A DNA stretch of 36,038 nucleotides from Frankia tisae (GTDB lineage: Bacteria > Actinomycetota > Actinomycetes > Frankiales > Frankiaceae): the NCBI RefSeq assembly GCF_025403405.1, contig NZ_JANEZT010000017.1, positions 1-36,038 of the forward strand, written 5' to 3'. Below are positions 9,091 to 16,483 of this stretch, in pieces. The notes under the pieces were generated by a model, which was not told the origin of the DNA, ran no database searches, and saw nothing but the letters and a program-made list of their open reading frames with translations. Position numbers and translations under genes: made by a program. Position 1 is the stretch's first letter. Every line of letters begins with the position of its first letter.

Positions 9091-10071
9091 GCTCCTCGTG
9101 GATGCTGCCTTCGACTTCGCCGTGGCCGTGCCGGCCGTGCCCTTTGGTGGCGCGGCTTTGGCCGCACCGGCCTTTGCCGCACCAGCCTTGGTGGAGCCCG
9201 CCTCGGATGCGGCCCCGTCGGCTATTGCCTTCCCTGCGGGCGACCCATCGACGCCGGCGCCATCAGCACCGGCGCCATCAGCACCGGCACTGTCCGGATG
9301 GTCCCGGCGGGCGGCGGCGATGCTCGCGCGCAGCGCGGCCATCAGGTCCCCGACCGGCTCCTCCGGCGGGCTGACCGGCGGGCTGACCGGCGCCTGGCCG
9401 GCGATTTTGGCATCGATCACCGACTGCAACGCGGTCCGGTACCCATCGGTGAACCGGCCGGGATCGAAGTCGGCGGCGAGGGTGTCGATCAGCGAGGCCG
9501 CCATCGCCAACTCCTGCGGACGCACCTCGACGTGCTCGCCAAGGAACGGGAAATCCGGCTCGCGCACCTCGTCCGGCCAGATCATCGTCTCGAGGACGAA
9601 GACGCCGTCGCGCACCCGGAGCGTCGCGAGCTGCTCGCGCTGGCGCAGAGCTATCTTCACCAGCGCGACGCGGCCCGATTCGGCCAGTGCGTCGCGCAGC
9701 AGAACGTACGGCTTTGCACCGGTGCGGTCCGGCTCGACGTAATAGCTCTTGGCGAAGTAGATCGGGTCGACCTGCTCCAGCGGGACGAACTCAAGCACAT
9801 CGATCGCCCGGGAGGTGGACAACGGCAGGTTCGCGAAGTCCTCGTCCGTGAGCACGACGGTCTGGCCGTCCGGCAGCTCGAAGCCCTTGGCGATATCGGC
9901 GTAGTTGACCTCGTCCCCGTCGGCCTCCGCCACTCTGCGATACCGCACGCGGGACCCATCTGAGCGCCTGACCTGGTGAAACGCGATATCCCGCTCCTGC
10001 GTTGCGGAGTAGAGCCGGACCGGGATCGACACCAGACCGAAGGAGATCACGCCCTTCCAGACCGAACGCAT
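9064..10071 (-). CDS. ku: Bacterial Ku, non-homologous end-joining protein
   Basis: Ku beta-barrel protein, 335 residues. The N-terminus MRSVWKGVISFGLVSIPVRLYSAT and later blocks (LSTSRAIDVLEFVPLEQVDPIYFAKSYY in part, KIALRQREQLATLRV, MIWPDEVREP) are diagnostic for bacterial Ku, which forms a homodimeric ring on DNA ends and recruits LigD. The core ends near residue 255. Beyond it is a low-complexity tail with GADGAGADGAG repeats and a KAGAAKAGAAK segment, like the basic C-terminal tails of other actinobacterial Ku proteins that bind DNA. ATG at 10071 has GAGGGG upstream. The divergent neighbour may be the remnant of a ligD gene, the usual Ku partner; no intact ligD is in the window. Confidence 0.96.
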   Translation of the reverse strand: MRSVWKGVISFGLVSIPVRLYSATQERDIAFHQVRRSDGSRVRYRRVAEADGDEVNYADIAKGFELPDGQTVVLTDEDFANLPLSTSRAIDVLEFVPLEQVDPIYFAKSYYVEPDRTGAKPYVLLRDALAESGRVALVKIALRQREQLATLRVRDGVFVLETMIWPDEVREPDFPFLGEHVEVRPQELAMAASLIDTLAADFDPGRFTDGYRTALQSVIDAKIAGQAPVSPPVSPPEEPVGDLMAALRASIAAARRDHPDSAGADGAGADGAGVDGSPAGKAIADGAASEAGSTKAGAAKAGAAKAAPPKGTAGTATAKSKAASTRSATPTRRSA

Positions 10072-10098
10072 GTTCGCCCCTCACCTCGATTACCCACC

Positions 10099-10383
10099 AT
10101 GGTGACCCACTGGACGCCCACGAGTAAGCCAGATGAGGGAAACGCCCAAAGTTATCAGCAGATGCCCACCGGGGCACGGTGGATCGCGCAGACGACAGTC
10201 GAGGTGGACGGCCGACGACTGCGGCTGGCCAACCTCGCGGCGCTCGAACCGCGCACCCCGATGTGGCGGATCCCGACCGGGCTGCCCGGCCTGGTCGTCG
10301 CGCACATGCGCAGGGACCTGCTCGCCGGCCCGCCGGAAACCGGGCGGATGGCCCGGCCGGGCGAGTCGGACGGTTCCGCGTGA
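10099..10383 (+). CDS. Small ORF, possible collapsed LigD polymerase-domain remnant
   Basis: 94 residues from an ATG at 10099 (ATG at 10162 is the alternative; neither has a good ribosome site). Third positions are strongly G/C from about 10162, so this looks like real or recently coding sequence. Two pieces recall the LigD polymerase domain: VEVDGRRLRL, like its N-terminal VDGRxLRLxNLDKVLYP segment, and ANLAALEPRTPMWRI...LPGLVV, like the internal W(L/I)ANLAALELHTPxWR...LVFDLDPG segment. The roughly 100 residues that normally separate them, and everything after, are missing. Being divergent from ku fits a decayed ligD. The resemblance is from memory, so the call is an inference; it may simply be an unknown small protein. 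Confidence 0.45.
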   Translation: MVTHWTPTSKPDEGNAQSYQQMPTGARWIAQTTVEVDGRRLRLANLAALEPRTPMWRIPTGLPGLVVAHMRRDLLAGPPETGRMARPGESDGSA

Positions 10384-10492
10384 GACGACCCGATCCCGGG
10401 CACATCGCGACCCGGACCCGGCCCCGGGTCCGGCTCGAAGCCGGCACCCGCCGCGGCGGGCCGCCACACCGACGAGCGTAGGAGGACGTCCC

Positions 10493-10690
10493 ATGGGAGT
10501 TCCCACCAATCTGCCGGCCGCCGGTCTCCCCCTGGAGGCACCGGACGCCGACGCGGCCGAGCAGGCCCGGGAGGTCCGGCCGCCAGCCGGCGCACCGCCG
10601 GTGCTCCCTGCGCCGCCGAGCGAGGCCGACGAGTTCGACGTCGTCGAGCAGAGCATCGTCGTCGAGACCGACGAGGACGAATACCGCTGA
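10493..10690 (+). CDS. Small acidic protein with duplicated EAxxxDxxEQ motif
   Basis: 65-residue protein not in the usual catalogues I recognise. The ATG at 10493 follows a strong AGGAGG eight bases upstream, and a perfect 17-bp hairpin lies 11 bp past the stop, so it is very likely a real, separately terminated gene. The chain is proline-rich and acidic, without cysteine or membrane segments. It contains two related blocks, LEAPDADAAEQAREV (about 14-28) and SEADEFDVVEQSIVV (about 43-57), separated by a Pro/Ala linker, and ends ETDEDEYR. The duplication suggests two copies of a short binding element. No neighbouring maturation genes point to a modified peptide. Confidence 0.75.
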   Translation: MGVPTNLPAAGLPLEAPDADAAEQAREVRPPAGAPPVLPAPPSEADEFDVVEQSIVVETDEDEYR

Positions 10691-10701
10691 ATGCGAGCAC
10701 T

Positions 10702-10738
10702 CCCGGCCGGCCCACCGTGCGACGGTGGGCCGGCCGGG
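10702..10738. terminator. Perfect 17-bp hairpin terminator
   Basis: Stem 10702-10718 (CCCGGCCGGCCCACCGT) pairs exactly with 10722-10738, loop GCG. It follows the small acidic protein gene and separates it from tetR. There is no T-tract, which is usual for terminators in GC-rich actinomycetes. Confidence 0.8.
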
Positions 10739-10815
10739 GGGCCGGTGGTCGCGTTCCCATCCCGCCGCGCCGGTGTTCGCAGGTAGGGTGACCACATCGA
10801 CCAGGAGGTGCGCTG

Positions 10816-11517
10816 GTGACCGCCGAGCCAGCCTCGCCCGGCACACGCCCGGGACGGACTCCCCGGCTACCCCGCACCGCCCGCCGCTTCCAACTCCTCG
10901 GAGCTGCCCGCGAGGTCTTCGTTGCCCAGGGCTACCACGCTGCCGCGATGGACGAGATCGCCGAGCGGGCGGGCGTCAGTAAGCCGGTGCTCTACCAGCA
11001 CTTTCCGGGCAAGTTGGAGCTGTACCTCGCGCTGCTCGACGAGCACGCCACCCAGCTCGTCACGAGCGTCCAGGAGGCGCTCGCCTCCACCACGGACAAC
11101 CACGCGCGCATCGCGCGCTCGGTGCGCGCGTACTTCGACTTCGTCAACGACCCGTCCGGGGCCCACCAGCTCGTGCTGGAGTCCGACCTGCGCAGCGTGC
11201 CCGCGGTGCGCCAGCGCATCGAGACCGCGTTCGCCCAGTGCGTGCGTTCCATCGCGGCGACCATCGTCGCCGACACCGGGTTGACCCAGGACGAGGCCGA
11301 CCTGCTCGCCGTCGGGCTGGTGGGACTCGCCGAGACGGCCTCCCGGTGGTGGCTGGTCCGCGGCGGCACCGTGGCGAAGGAGCGGGCCATCGAGTCGATG
11401 GTCGAGCTGGCCTGGCGTGGCATCGGCGGGTACCCCCGCCACGACGACCCGCACGACCCACACCGCGACCTGAACAGCCCTCGGCCTGAACACGAGGAGC
11501 CCTGTCCCGAGCGATGA
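10816..11517 (+). CDS. TetR-family transcriptional regulator
   Basis: 233 residues. The N-terminal helix-turn-helix is plain: LLGAAREVFVAQGYHAAAMDE followed by IAERAGVSKPVLYQHFPGKLELY, roughly residues 28-72. The rest is an all-helical ligand/dimer domain, ending in a charged His/Asp-rich tail. GTG at 10816 has CAGGAGGTG a few bases upstream. It is followed 136 bp later by a DUF3107 gene; this TetR-DUF3107 neighbourhood is conserved (Rv3208-Rv3208A in M. tuberculosis, from memory), so the two may be functionally linked. The ligand is unknown. Confidence 0.95.
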   Translation: MTAEPASPGTRPGRTPRLPRTARRFQLLGAAREVFVAQGYHAAAMDEIAERAGVSKPVLYQHFPGKLELYLALLDEHATQLVTSVQEALASTTDNHARIARSVRAYFDFVNDPSGAHQLVLESDLRSVPAVRQRIETAFAQCVRSIAATIVADTGLTQDEADLLAVGLVGLAETASRWWLVRGGTVAKERAIESMVELAWRGIGGYPRHDDPHDPHRDLNSPRPEHEEPCPER

Positions 11518-11653
11518 GCGCCGGGTGTGCCGGGAGCGAACACGCCGTTCCTGTCCCGGTGGAGAAGTCCCGGAAGCCATAGTGTGGGCGGTGATCCAAC
11601 ATCGGCGGCGCTCGTCCGCCGGGTGTAGGTCCGACGAAGGCGGAGGTCATCGG

Positions 11654-11878
11654 GTGGAGGTCAAGATCGGCGTGCGGCAGGTCAGCCGGGAACTGGTGCT
11701 TGAGAGCGACCAGTCCGCGGAGACCGTCGCCGCGCTGGTGGGTGAGGCGGTCAAGGTCGACAACGGCGTGCTGACCCTCACCGACGAGAAGGGTCGGCAG
11801 GTGGTGGTTCCCGTCGCCGCCCTGGCCTATGTGGAGATCGCCGCCGGTGGGCCGCGCCGCGTGGGATTCGGCGCCTGA
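11654..11878 (+). CDS. DUF3107-family small protein
   Basis: 74-residue protein VEVKIGVRQVSRELVLESDQ... with a central KVDNGVLTLTDEKGRQVVVPVAALAYVEI, the actinobacteria-specific DUF3107 family (TB9.4/Rv3208A type). Role unknown. The GTG at 11654 is chosen because homologues start at VEVKIGV and GGAGG stands seven bases upstream. It ends before a strong hairpin shared with the convergent ferritin-like gene. Confidence 0.9.
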   Translation: MEVKIGVRQVSRELVLESDQSAETVAALVGEAVKVDNGVLTLTDEKGRQVVVPVAALAYVEIAAGGPRRVGFGA

Positions 11879-11899
11879 TCGAGGGCTGCTCGCAAGCTC

Positions 11900-11932
11900 G
11901 GCGTGCCGTGCGGCCAGTCCGCCCGGCACGCC
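11900..11932. terminator. Bidirectional terminator hairpin
   Basis: GGCGTGCCG (11900-11908) pairs with CGGCACGCC (11924-11932); inside, GCGG (11910-11913) pairs with CCGC (11919-11922) around loop CCAGT, with one T/C mismatch. Thirteen pairs in total, between the convergent DUF3107 and ferritin-like genes. Confidence 0.75.
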
Positions 11933-11989
11933 CGGCGCTCCCAGCTCCCTGCTCGCTCCCAGCTCCGATGGCGCCCCCGGCGGGCGTGG

Positions 11990-12679
11990 TCAGGCGGACA
12001 GACCCAGCGCCGCCATCCGGCGGCCGTGCGCGGCCATGATGCGGTTGAAGATCGCCGCCAGCGCGTCCAGGTCGCCGACCCCGACCAGCAGGCCGGTCAG
12101 CGCGTCCCGGTCCACCCCTACCCGCTGCGCCTGGGTGAGCGCCTCGCCGACCAGCCGGCGGGCCCACAGTGCGAGGCGGCCGGCGACCGTCGGGTTGGCC
12201 TCGATTGCCGCCCGCACCCGGTCGACCGCGAACGCGGCGTGGCCGGTGTCGTCAAGAACACTCAGGACGAGTTCGCGCGACGACGAAGGCAGGCGCGCGG
12301 CGATCTCGCGATAGAAGTCGGCCGCAATGTTGTCGCCGACATAGGCCTTGACCAGGCTCTCCAGCCAGTCGGCCGGGGCGGTCGAGTTGTGGAACGCGGC
12401 CAGCGGGCCGATGAACGGCGCCATCGCGTGCTCCCGGTCGACACCGAGCCGATCCAGTTCCCCGCAGATGGCCTGAAAGTGGGAGAACTCCGCGGCGGCC
12501 ATGGTCGCAAGGGCGATCTTGTCGCCGAGAGTCGGGGACATCCGCGCATCGGTGGCCAACCGCTCGAAGGCGGTGAGCTCACCGTAGGCGAGCAGGCCCA
12601 GCAGGTCGACGGTCGCCTGGTCCGGCGGGACCACCAGGTTCGGCCCGGGCGCGCCTGTCGGCGGGGAGGATGTCTGCAT
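11990..12679 (-). CDS. Ferritin-like fold protein (MiaE-like diiron family)
   Basis: 229 residues from the ATG at 12679 (an in-frame TTG at 12721 is less likely). An all-helical ferritin-like chain; LLAYGELTAFERL and AAAEFSHFQAI give the first Glu and the ExxH pair expected of a diiron four-helix bundle. The second half has SVLDDTGHAAFAVDRVRAAI, where the second ExxH appears as an Asp-type variant (DTGH), so metal binding may differ from true MiaE/ferritin. Homologues sit beside a DEAD helicase across Actinobacteria (Rv3210c-Rv3211, from memory). Substrate unknown. It is divergent from the helicase gene. Confidence 0.88.
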   Translation of the reverse strand: MQTSSPPTGAPGPNLVVPPDQATVDLLGLLAYGELTAFERLATDARMSPTLGDKIALATMAAAEFSHFQAICGELDRLGVDREHAMAPFIGPLAAFHNSTAPADWLESLVKAYVGDNIAADFYREIAARLPSSSRELVLSVLDDTGHAAFAVDRVRAAIEANPTVAGRLALWARRLVGEALTQAQRVGVDRDALTGLLVGVGDLDALAAIFNRIMAAHGRRMAALGLSA

Positions 12680-12950
12680 CACAGGCGCGATTCTGGCACC
12701 CGACGCCGTCGCTGTCGGCAAACCTCGGCCAAGGAGCCCCCACCCGCCGCCACACCAGCTATGCTAGGAAGTAGCCAGAGGTCATTATGTCACCTCGGTT
12801 GTCGCGTAGCAGGCGTCGCCTCGTCACCTGTGCACCCAGAGTAGCCACTTATGGCGCCGGGACACATGGATTTCGGGTCGCGGGCGCCGCGTGGCTCACC
12901 GCGAGCGGGTTCAGCGTAGACACCGCTCAGAGAAGACCAGGAGCGTCCCG
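12680..12950. promoter_or_regulatory. Divergent promoter and long 5' leader of the DEAD helicase
   Basis: No convincing gene here. A TATGCT -10-like box is at 12760-12765 on the plus strand, without a clear -35, which would give a leader near 180 bases. AT content is higher than in the flanking genes. A 72-codon frame from 12787 to 13005 has poor codon use and no ribosome site and is not called. Confidence 0.4.
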
Positions 12951-14708
12951 CTGTCCGTTACAGCTGCAGCACCCTCAGATGATCTACCCACTCCCCCGTC
13001 AGTGACCGACACGCCCGCAACGCCGGCCGCGCCCACCTTCGCCGACCTCGGGGTTCGCCCCGAGACGGTTGAGGCGCTGACCGAAGCGGGCATTGTGCAC
13101 GCTTTCCCCATCCAGGAGCTGACGCTTCCGCTCGCCCTGGCTCGCAACGACATCATCGGCCAGGCCCGCACCGGCACCGGTAAGACCCTCGCCTTCGGCA
13201 TCCCCGTCATCCAGACGGTGCTGGCGGCGAAGGAAGGTGCCGACGGTCGGCCGCAGGCCCTCATCGTCGTGCCCACCCGGGAACTGTGCGTCCAGGTGAC
13301 GTCCGATATCACCCGCGCCGGCACGCGCCGCGGCGTTCGGGTGCTGTCCGTCTACGGCGGGCGGGCCTACGAGCCGCAGCTCACGGCGCTGCGCGCCGGT
13401 GTCGACATCGTCGTCGGCACGCCGGGTCGGCTGCTCGACCTCGCCCGGCAGCGGGTGCTCGACCTCGCCGCCGTGCGCACCCTGGTGCTCGACGAAGCCG
13501 ACGAGATGCTCGACCTGGGCTTCCTGCCCGACGTCGAGCGCATCATGGCGCAGCTGCCGACCGGCCGGCAGACCATGCTGTTCTCCGCCACCATGCCCGG
13601 CCCGGTCATCTCGCTGGCCCGGCGGTTCATGCAGCGGCCGGTGCACGTCCGCGCCGAACAGCCGGACGAGACCCGCACGGTGCCGACCACGCATCAGCAC
13701 GTCTTCCGCGCCCACGCGCTGGACAAGATGGAGGTGCTGGCCCGCGTCCTGCAGGCGGGTGGCCGCGGGCTCGCGATGGTGTTCGTCCGCACCCGCCGCA
13801 CTGCGGACAAGGTCGCCGAGGACCTGGACAAGCGCGGCTTCGCCGCCGCCGCCGTGCACGGCGACCTCGGGCAGGGCCAGCGCGAGCAGGCGCTGCGCGC
13901 GTTCCGGGCCGGCAAGGTCGACGTCCTCGTCGCCACCGACGTGGCCGCCCGTGGCATCGACATCAGCGGCGTCACCCACGTCGTGAACTACCAGTGCCCC
14001 GAGGACGAGAACGTCTACCTGCACCGGATCGGCCGGACCGGCCGCGCCGGCGAGAGCGGCGTCGCCGTCACCTTCGTCGACTGGGACGACCTGCCCCGGT
14101 GGACGCTGGTGAACAAGGCGCTCGCGCTGCCGTTCGAAGGCCCGCTCGAGACGTACTCCACCTCCCCGCACCTGTTCGAGGCGCTCGGCATCCCGACGGA
14201 CGCCAAGGGCACTCTCCCGCACGCCGCGCGCACCCGCGCCGGGCTCGACGCGGAGGACCTCGAGGACCTCGGTGAGTCCCGTCGCGGCGGGCGCCGTGGG
14301 ACGCGGCCCGGGCGTGAGACGGCTGCGGCGGACAACCCGCCGGTGCCGGCCCGCACCCGCACCCGTAGCCGTCGCCGCACCCGTGGCGGTGGCGCCGCAG
14401 CCGCCGCGACGGGCCTGACCATCGCCGCCGACGGCAGCGAGCAGCCCGACCCGGCCGCCACGGACCCGGATGTGGACGTCATCACCGCCGACGACTCCGA
14501 CGACTCCGTCGACACCGTCGACACCGCGCACATCATCTCGGCGCTGTCCCCGGAGGCGGACGGCGAGCCGGTCCGTCGCCGTCGTCGCCGTCGCGGCAAC
14601 CGCGGACGCGGCTCCGGCGCCGCCGGGGAGCTCACCGAGGCCGACGGCGACGCGATCAGCTCCATCGCCACGCTCGACGACGAGTCCCCGCGGGCCGAAT
14701 CCGCCTGA
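12951..14708 (+). CDS. DEAD-box ATP-dependent RNA helicase
   Basis: RNA helicase of about 585 residues with all core motifs: FPIQ (Q motif), ARTGTGKT (Walker A), PTRELCVQ, TPGRLLDL, LDEADEMLDLGF, SATMPG, ATDVAARGIDI and HRIGRTGRAG. The C-terminal 150 residues are a low-complexity tail alternating Arg-rich blocks (RTRTRSRRRTRGGG, RRRRRRGNRGRG) with an acidic Asp/Ser/Val stretch, suited to RNA binding. It is RhlE/CsdA/DeaD-like, with likely roles in ribosome assembly or RNA decay. The start is unclear: an in-frame CTG at 12951 has AGGAG seven bases upstream, while GTG codons at 12891 and 13002 have no ribosome site. The catalytic core begins at about 13041 either way. Confidence 0.95.
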   Translation: MSVTAAAPSDDLPTPPSVTDTPATPAAPTFADLGVRPETVEALTEAGIVHAFPIQELTLPLALARNDIIGQARTGTGKTLAFGIPVIQTVLAAKEGADGRPQALIVVPTRELCVQVTSDITRAGTRRGVRVLSVYGGRAYEPQLTALRAGVDIVVGTPGRLLDLARQRVLDLAAVRTLVLDEADEMLDLGFLPDVERIMAQLPTGRQTMLFSATMPGPVISLARRFMQRPVHVRAEQPDETRTVPTTHQHVFRAHALDKMEVLARVLQAGGRGLAMVFVRTRRTADKVAEDLDKRGFAAAAVHGDLGQGQREQALRAFRAGKVDVLVATDVAARGIDISGVTHVVNYQCPEDENVYLHRIGRTGRAGESGVAVTFVDWDDLPRWTLVNKALALPFEGPLETYSTSPHLFEALGIPTDAKGTLPHAARTRAGLDAEDLEDLGESRRGGRRGTRPGRETAAADNPPVPARTRTRSRRRTRGGGAAAAATGLTIAADGSEQPDPAATDPDVDVITADDSDDSVDTVDTAHIISALSPEADGEPVRRRRRRRGNRGRGSGAAGELTEADGDAISSIATLDDESPRAESA

Positions 14709-14738
14709 GCGGGACGGCGCACCACCGCTCATCGGCGT

Positions 14739-14776
14739 CCAACGCCGGCCCGCGTGGCCCCTTGGCCCGGCGTTGG
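14739..14776. terminator. Bidirectional terminator candidate
   Basis: CCAACGCCGG at 14739-14748 and CCGGCGTTGG at 14767-14776 form a perfect 10-bp stem with an 18-base loop, between the convergent DEAD helicase and the zinc-ribbon-like gene. Confidence 0.6.
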
Positions 14777-14802
14777 AATGGCGGCTCCCCAGCGGGAGCT
14801 GT

Positions 14803-15189
14803 TCAGCTCGCTGGCCGCAAGTGCAGTCCCAGCCGCACCCAGCTCACCCGCCGGCAGGTCGGGCAGCGCAGCAGCGACGGATGCCGCGGCCGCACCAGCG
14901 GCAGGTGGACGCTGGGGGTGAGGGTCCGCAGCGCCGGCCATGTGCCGAGCAGACTCGTCTGCCCGCAGCGGGAACACTCCACGCGCAGGCTCGTGTTCGG
15001 CGGGGTCGCCGGCCGCAGTCCGCTGTAAAGCGCGCGCTTGCCATGCGCGTCCCGCCCCACCGACGGGCCCGACGGGATCGACGTCACCACCGGTGGCCGG
15101 GAGCCCCGCGGCCGCAGCCGGTCGAACCCGGCGGAGGCGCGCTGCTCGGCCCGCGGCGACCGCGACGGTCCGCTCGCCCCCACACTCAC
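14803..15189 (-). CDS. Zinc-ribbon-like protein coupled to ParA
   Basis: 128 residues. The N-terminal half is Arg/Ser/Pro-rich and looks disordered; the C-terminal half has CSRCG and, about 35 residues later, CPTC, a four-cysteine arrangement typical of a zinc ribbon, with LLGTWPALRTLTPSVHLPLV between them. The GTG start at 15189 overlaps the parA-like stop by four bases (GTGA), so the two are translated from one message. I know no function for this family; the cysteine spacing and the coupling suggest a metal-stabilised accessory protein of the ATPase. Confidence 0.72.
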   Translation of the reverse strand: MSVGASGPSRSPRAEQRASAGFDRLRPRGSRPPVVTSIPSGPSVGRDAHGKRALYSGLRPATPPNTSLRVECSRCGQTSLLGTWPALRTLTPSVHLPLVRPRHPSLLRCPTCRRVSWVRLGLHLRPAS

Positions 15190-16172
15190 ACGCGGGCCCC
15201 GTCCGCCCCGACCGGCACGGGTTCACCCCGAGCCGGTTCGCGCGCCACCGCTTCGAGAGTCGCCGCCTCGCGGCCTGCCTCCTCGATCGCTGCCTCCCCC
15301 AGCGGCCCGGCCCCCAGCGGCCCGGTTACGACGGACCTCCCCGTGGTGGTCGCCGATCCGATGCGCGTCGGCTCGACCCCGACGCCGGCGGAACCCGCAT
15401 GCGCCGCGGCCTCCCCGCGCACCTCGGCAATGACCCGGGCATGCGCCCGGTAGGCCTCGGCGCCCTTGGAACGCCGCGCCGTCGACAGGATCGACCGGCC
15501 CGTGCCCGGCGCCTCCGCGAAACGCACGGAACGGGCGATCGGCGGTGCCAGTACGGCGATGTCGTACCGCGCGGAGACGTCGGAGAGCACAGCCCGGCAG
15601 TGCGCCATCCGCCCGTCGAACAGGGTCGGCAGGACGCCGCGGACCCCGAGGCGCGGATTCGTCAGCCGCTGCACGTCGTGCACCGTGTCGAGGAGCTGGC
15701 CGACGCCACGATGCGACAGCGTCTCGCACTGCAGGGGCACGATCACCTCGTCGGCGGCGGTGAGCCCGTTGATGGTGAGCACACCCAGCGACGGCGGGCA
15801 GTCGATGAGCACGAAGTCGTAGGTGTCGATCACCTCGGCGAGGGCGAGCCGTAGCGCGTGCTCGCGGCCGGTCCGCGACAGCAGCACCGCCTCACAGCCG
15901 GCCAGCTCGATCGTCGCTGGCAGTAGGTCCATGCCGTCGGAGGTCTTCGTGATCACGATGCCCGCGGAGAGCCGGCCGAGGAGCACATCGTGCACGGACA
16001 GCTCGAGGGTGTCGGGATCCAGGCCGAGGGAGAAGGTCAGGCACGCCTGTGGGTCGAGATCCACCAGCAGGACGCGGCGACCCAGCTCGCTCAGCGCGGC
16101 GCCGAGGCTGGACACGGAGGTCGTCTTGGCGACGCCACCCTTCTGATTCGCTATCGCAAGTACGTGTGCCAC
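15186..16172 (-). CDS. ParA/Soj-like MinD-superfamily ATPase
   Basis: 328 residues. It starts MAHVLAIANQKGGVAKTTS with the deviant Walker A KGGVAKTT at 11-18, then LLVDLDPQACLTFSLG (Walker A' Asp) and DFVLIDCPPSLGVLTINGL (Walker B). The core ends near 250; the remaining 75 residues are a Gly/Ala/Glu-rich tail of no known fold. No parB follows; instead the next gene is a small zinc-ribbon-like protein, so this is an orphan ParA rather than the chromosome-segregation pair. It resembles the Soj-like Rv3213c by position (from memory). GTG at 16172 lacks a good ribosome site. It may position a protein cargo rather than DNA. Confidence 0.92.
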   Translation of the reverse strand: MAHVLAIANQKGGVAKTTSVSSLGAALSELGRRVLLVDLDPQACLTFSLGLDPDTLELSVHDVLLGRLSAGIVITKTSDGMDLLPATIELAGCEAVLLSRTGREHALRLALAEVIDTYDFVLIDCPPSLGVLTINGLTAADEVIVPLQCETLSHRGVGQLLDTVHDVQRLTNPRLGVRGVLPTLFDGRMAHCRAVLSDVSARYDIAVLAPPIARSVRFAEAPGTGRSILSTARRSKGAEAYRAHARVIAEVRGEAAAHAGSAGVGVEPTRIGSATTTGRSVVTGPLGAGPLGEAAIEEAGREAATLEAVAREPARGEPVPVGADGARV

Positions 16173-16384
16173 AACCCAGAGTGTGGATGCGTAGTCGTGT
16201 AGTCACAACCCTTGGCGTCCCGAAATCTCGACGCGCCCCGCCGCCCGCGCACCAATCAACACAGACCGGGCAGGGCAGTCGAGCACCGATCGGGCGAGAC
16301 GCGGACGTACCGTGGCCCTGCCGCGGTGTGCGGGCCGGCCTCGCCGGGTAGCGCAGGCCCGTTCTACGGAAAGGACATCCACCG

Positions 16385-16483
16385 GTGAACGACGCGGGGC
16401 GCTTCCCCGGCCTGACGGCTGGCCGCCAGGCCGATACCAGGGTGATGCAGGCCAAGCCCGCCGGCACCGGCGGCGCCGGGTGA
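16385..16483 (+). CDS. Possible upstream ORF coupled to CNNM gene
   Basis: A 32-codon frame begins with GTG at 16385, nine bases after AAAGGA, and ends TGA at 16481-16483, overlapping the GTG start of the CNNM gene (GTGA). The main gene has no ribosome site of its own, so initiation by coupling to this short frame is plausible. The peptide (NDAGRFPGLTAGRQADTR and on) has no recognisable domain; its value may be the translation itself. Confidence 0.4.
   Translation: MNDAGRFPGLTAGRQADTRVMQAKPAGTGGAG

Noticed and set aside
12787-13005. 72-codon frame before the DEAD helicase ending in a GTGA overlap
   Set aside because: No ribosome site and poor third-position GC; the overlap is probably chance.
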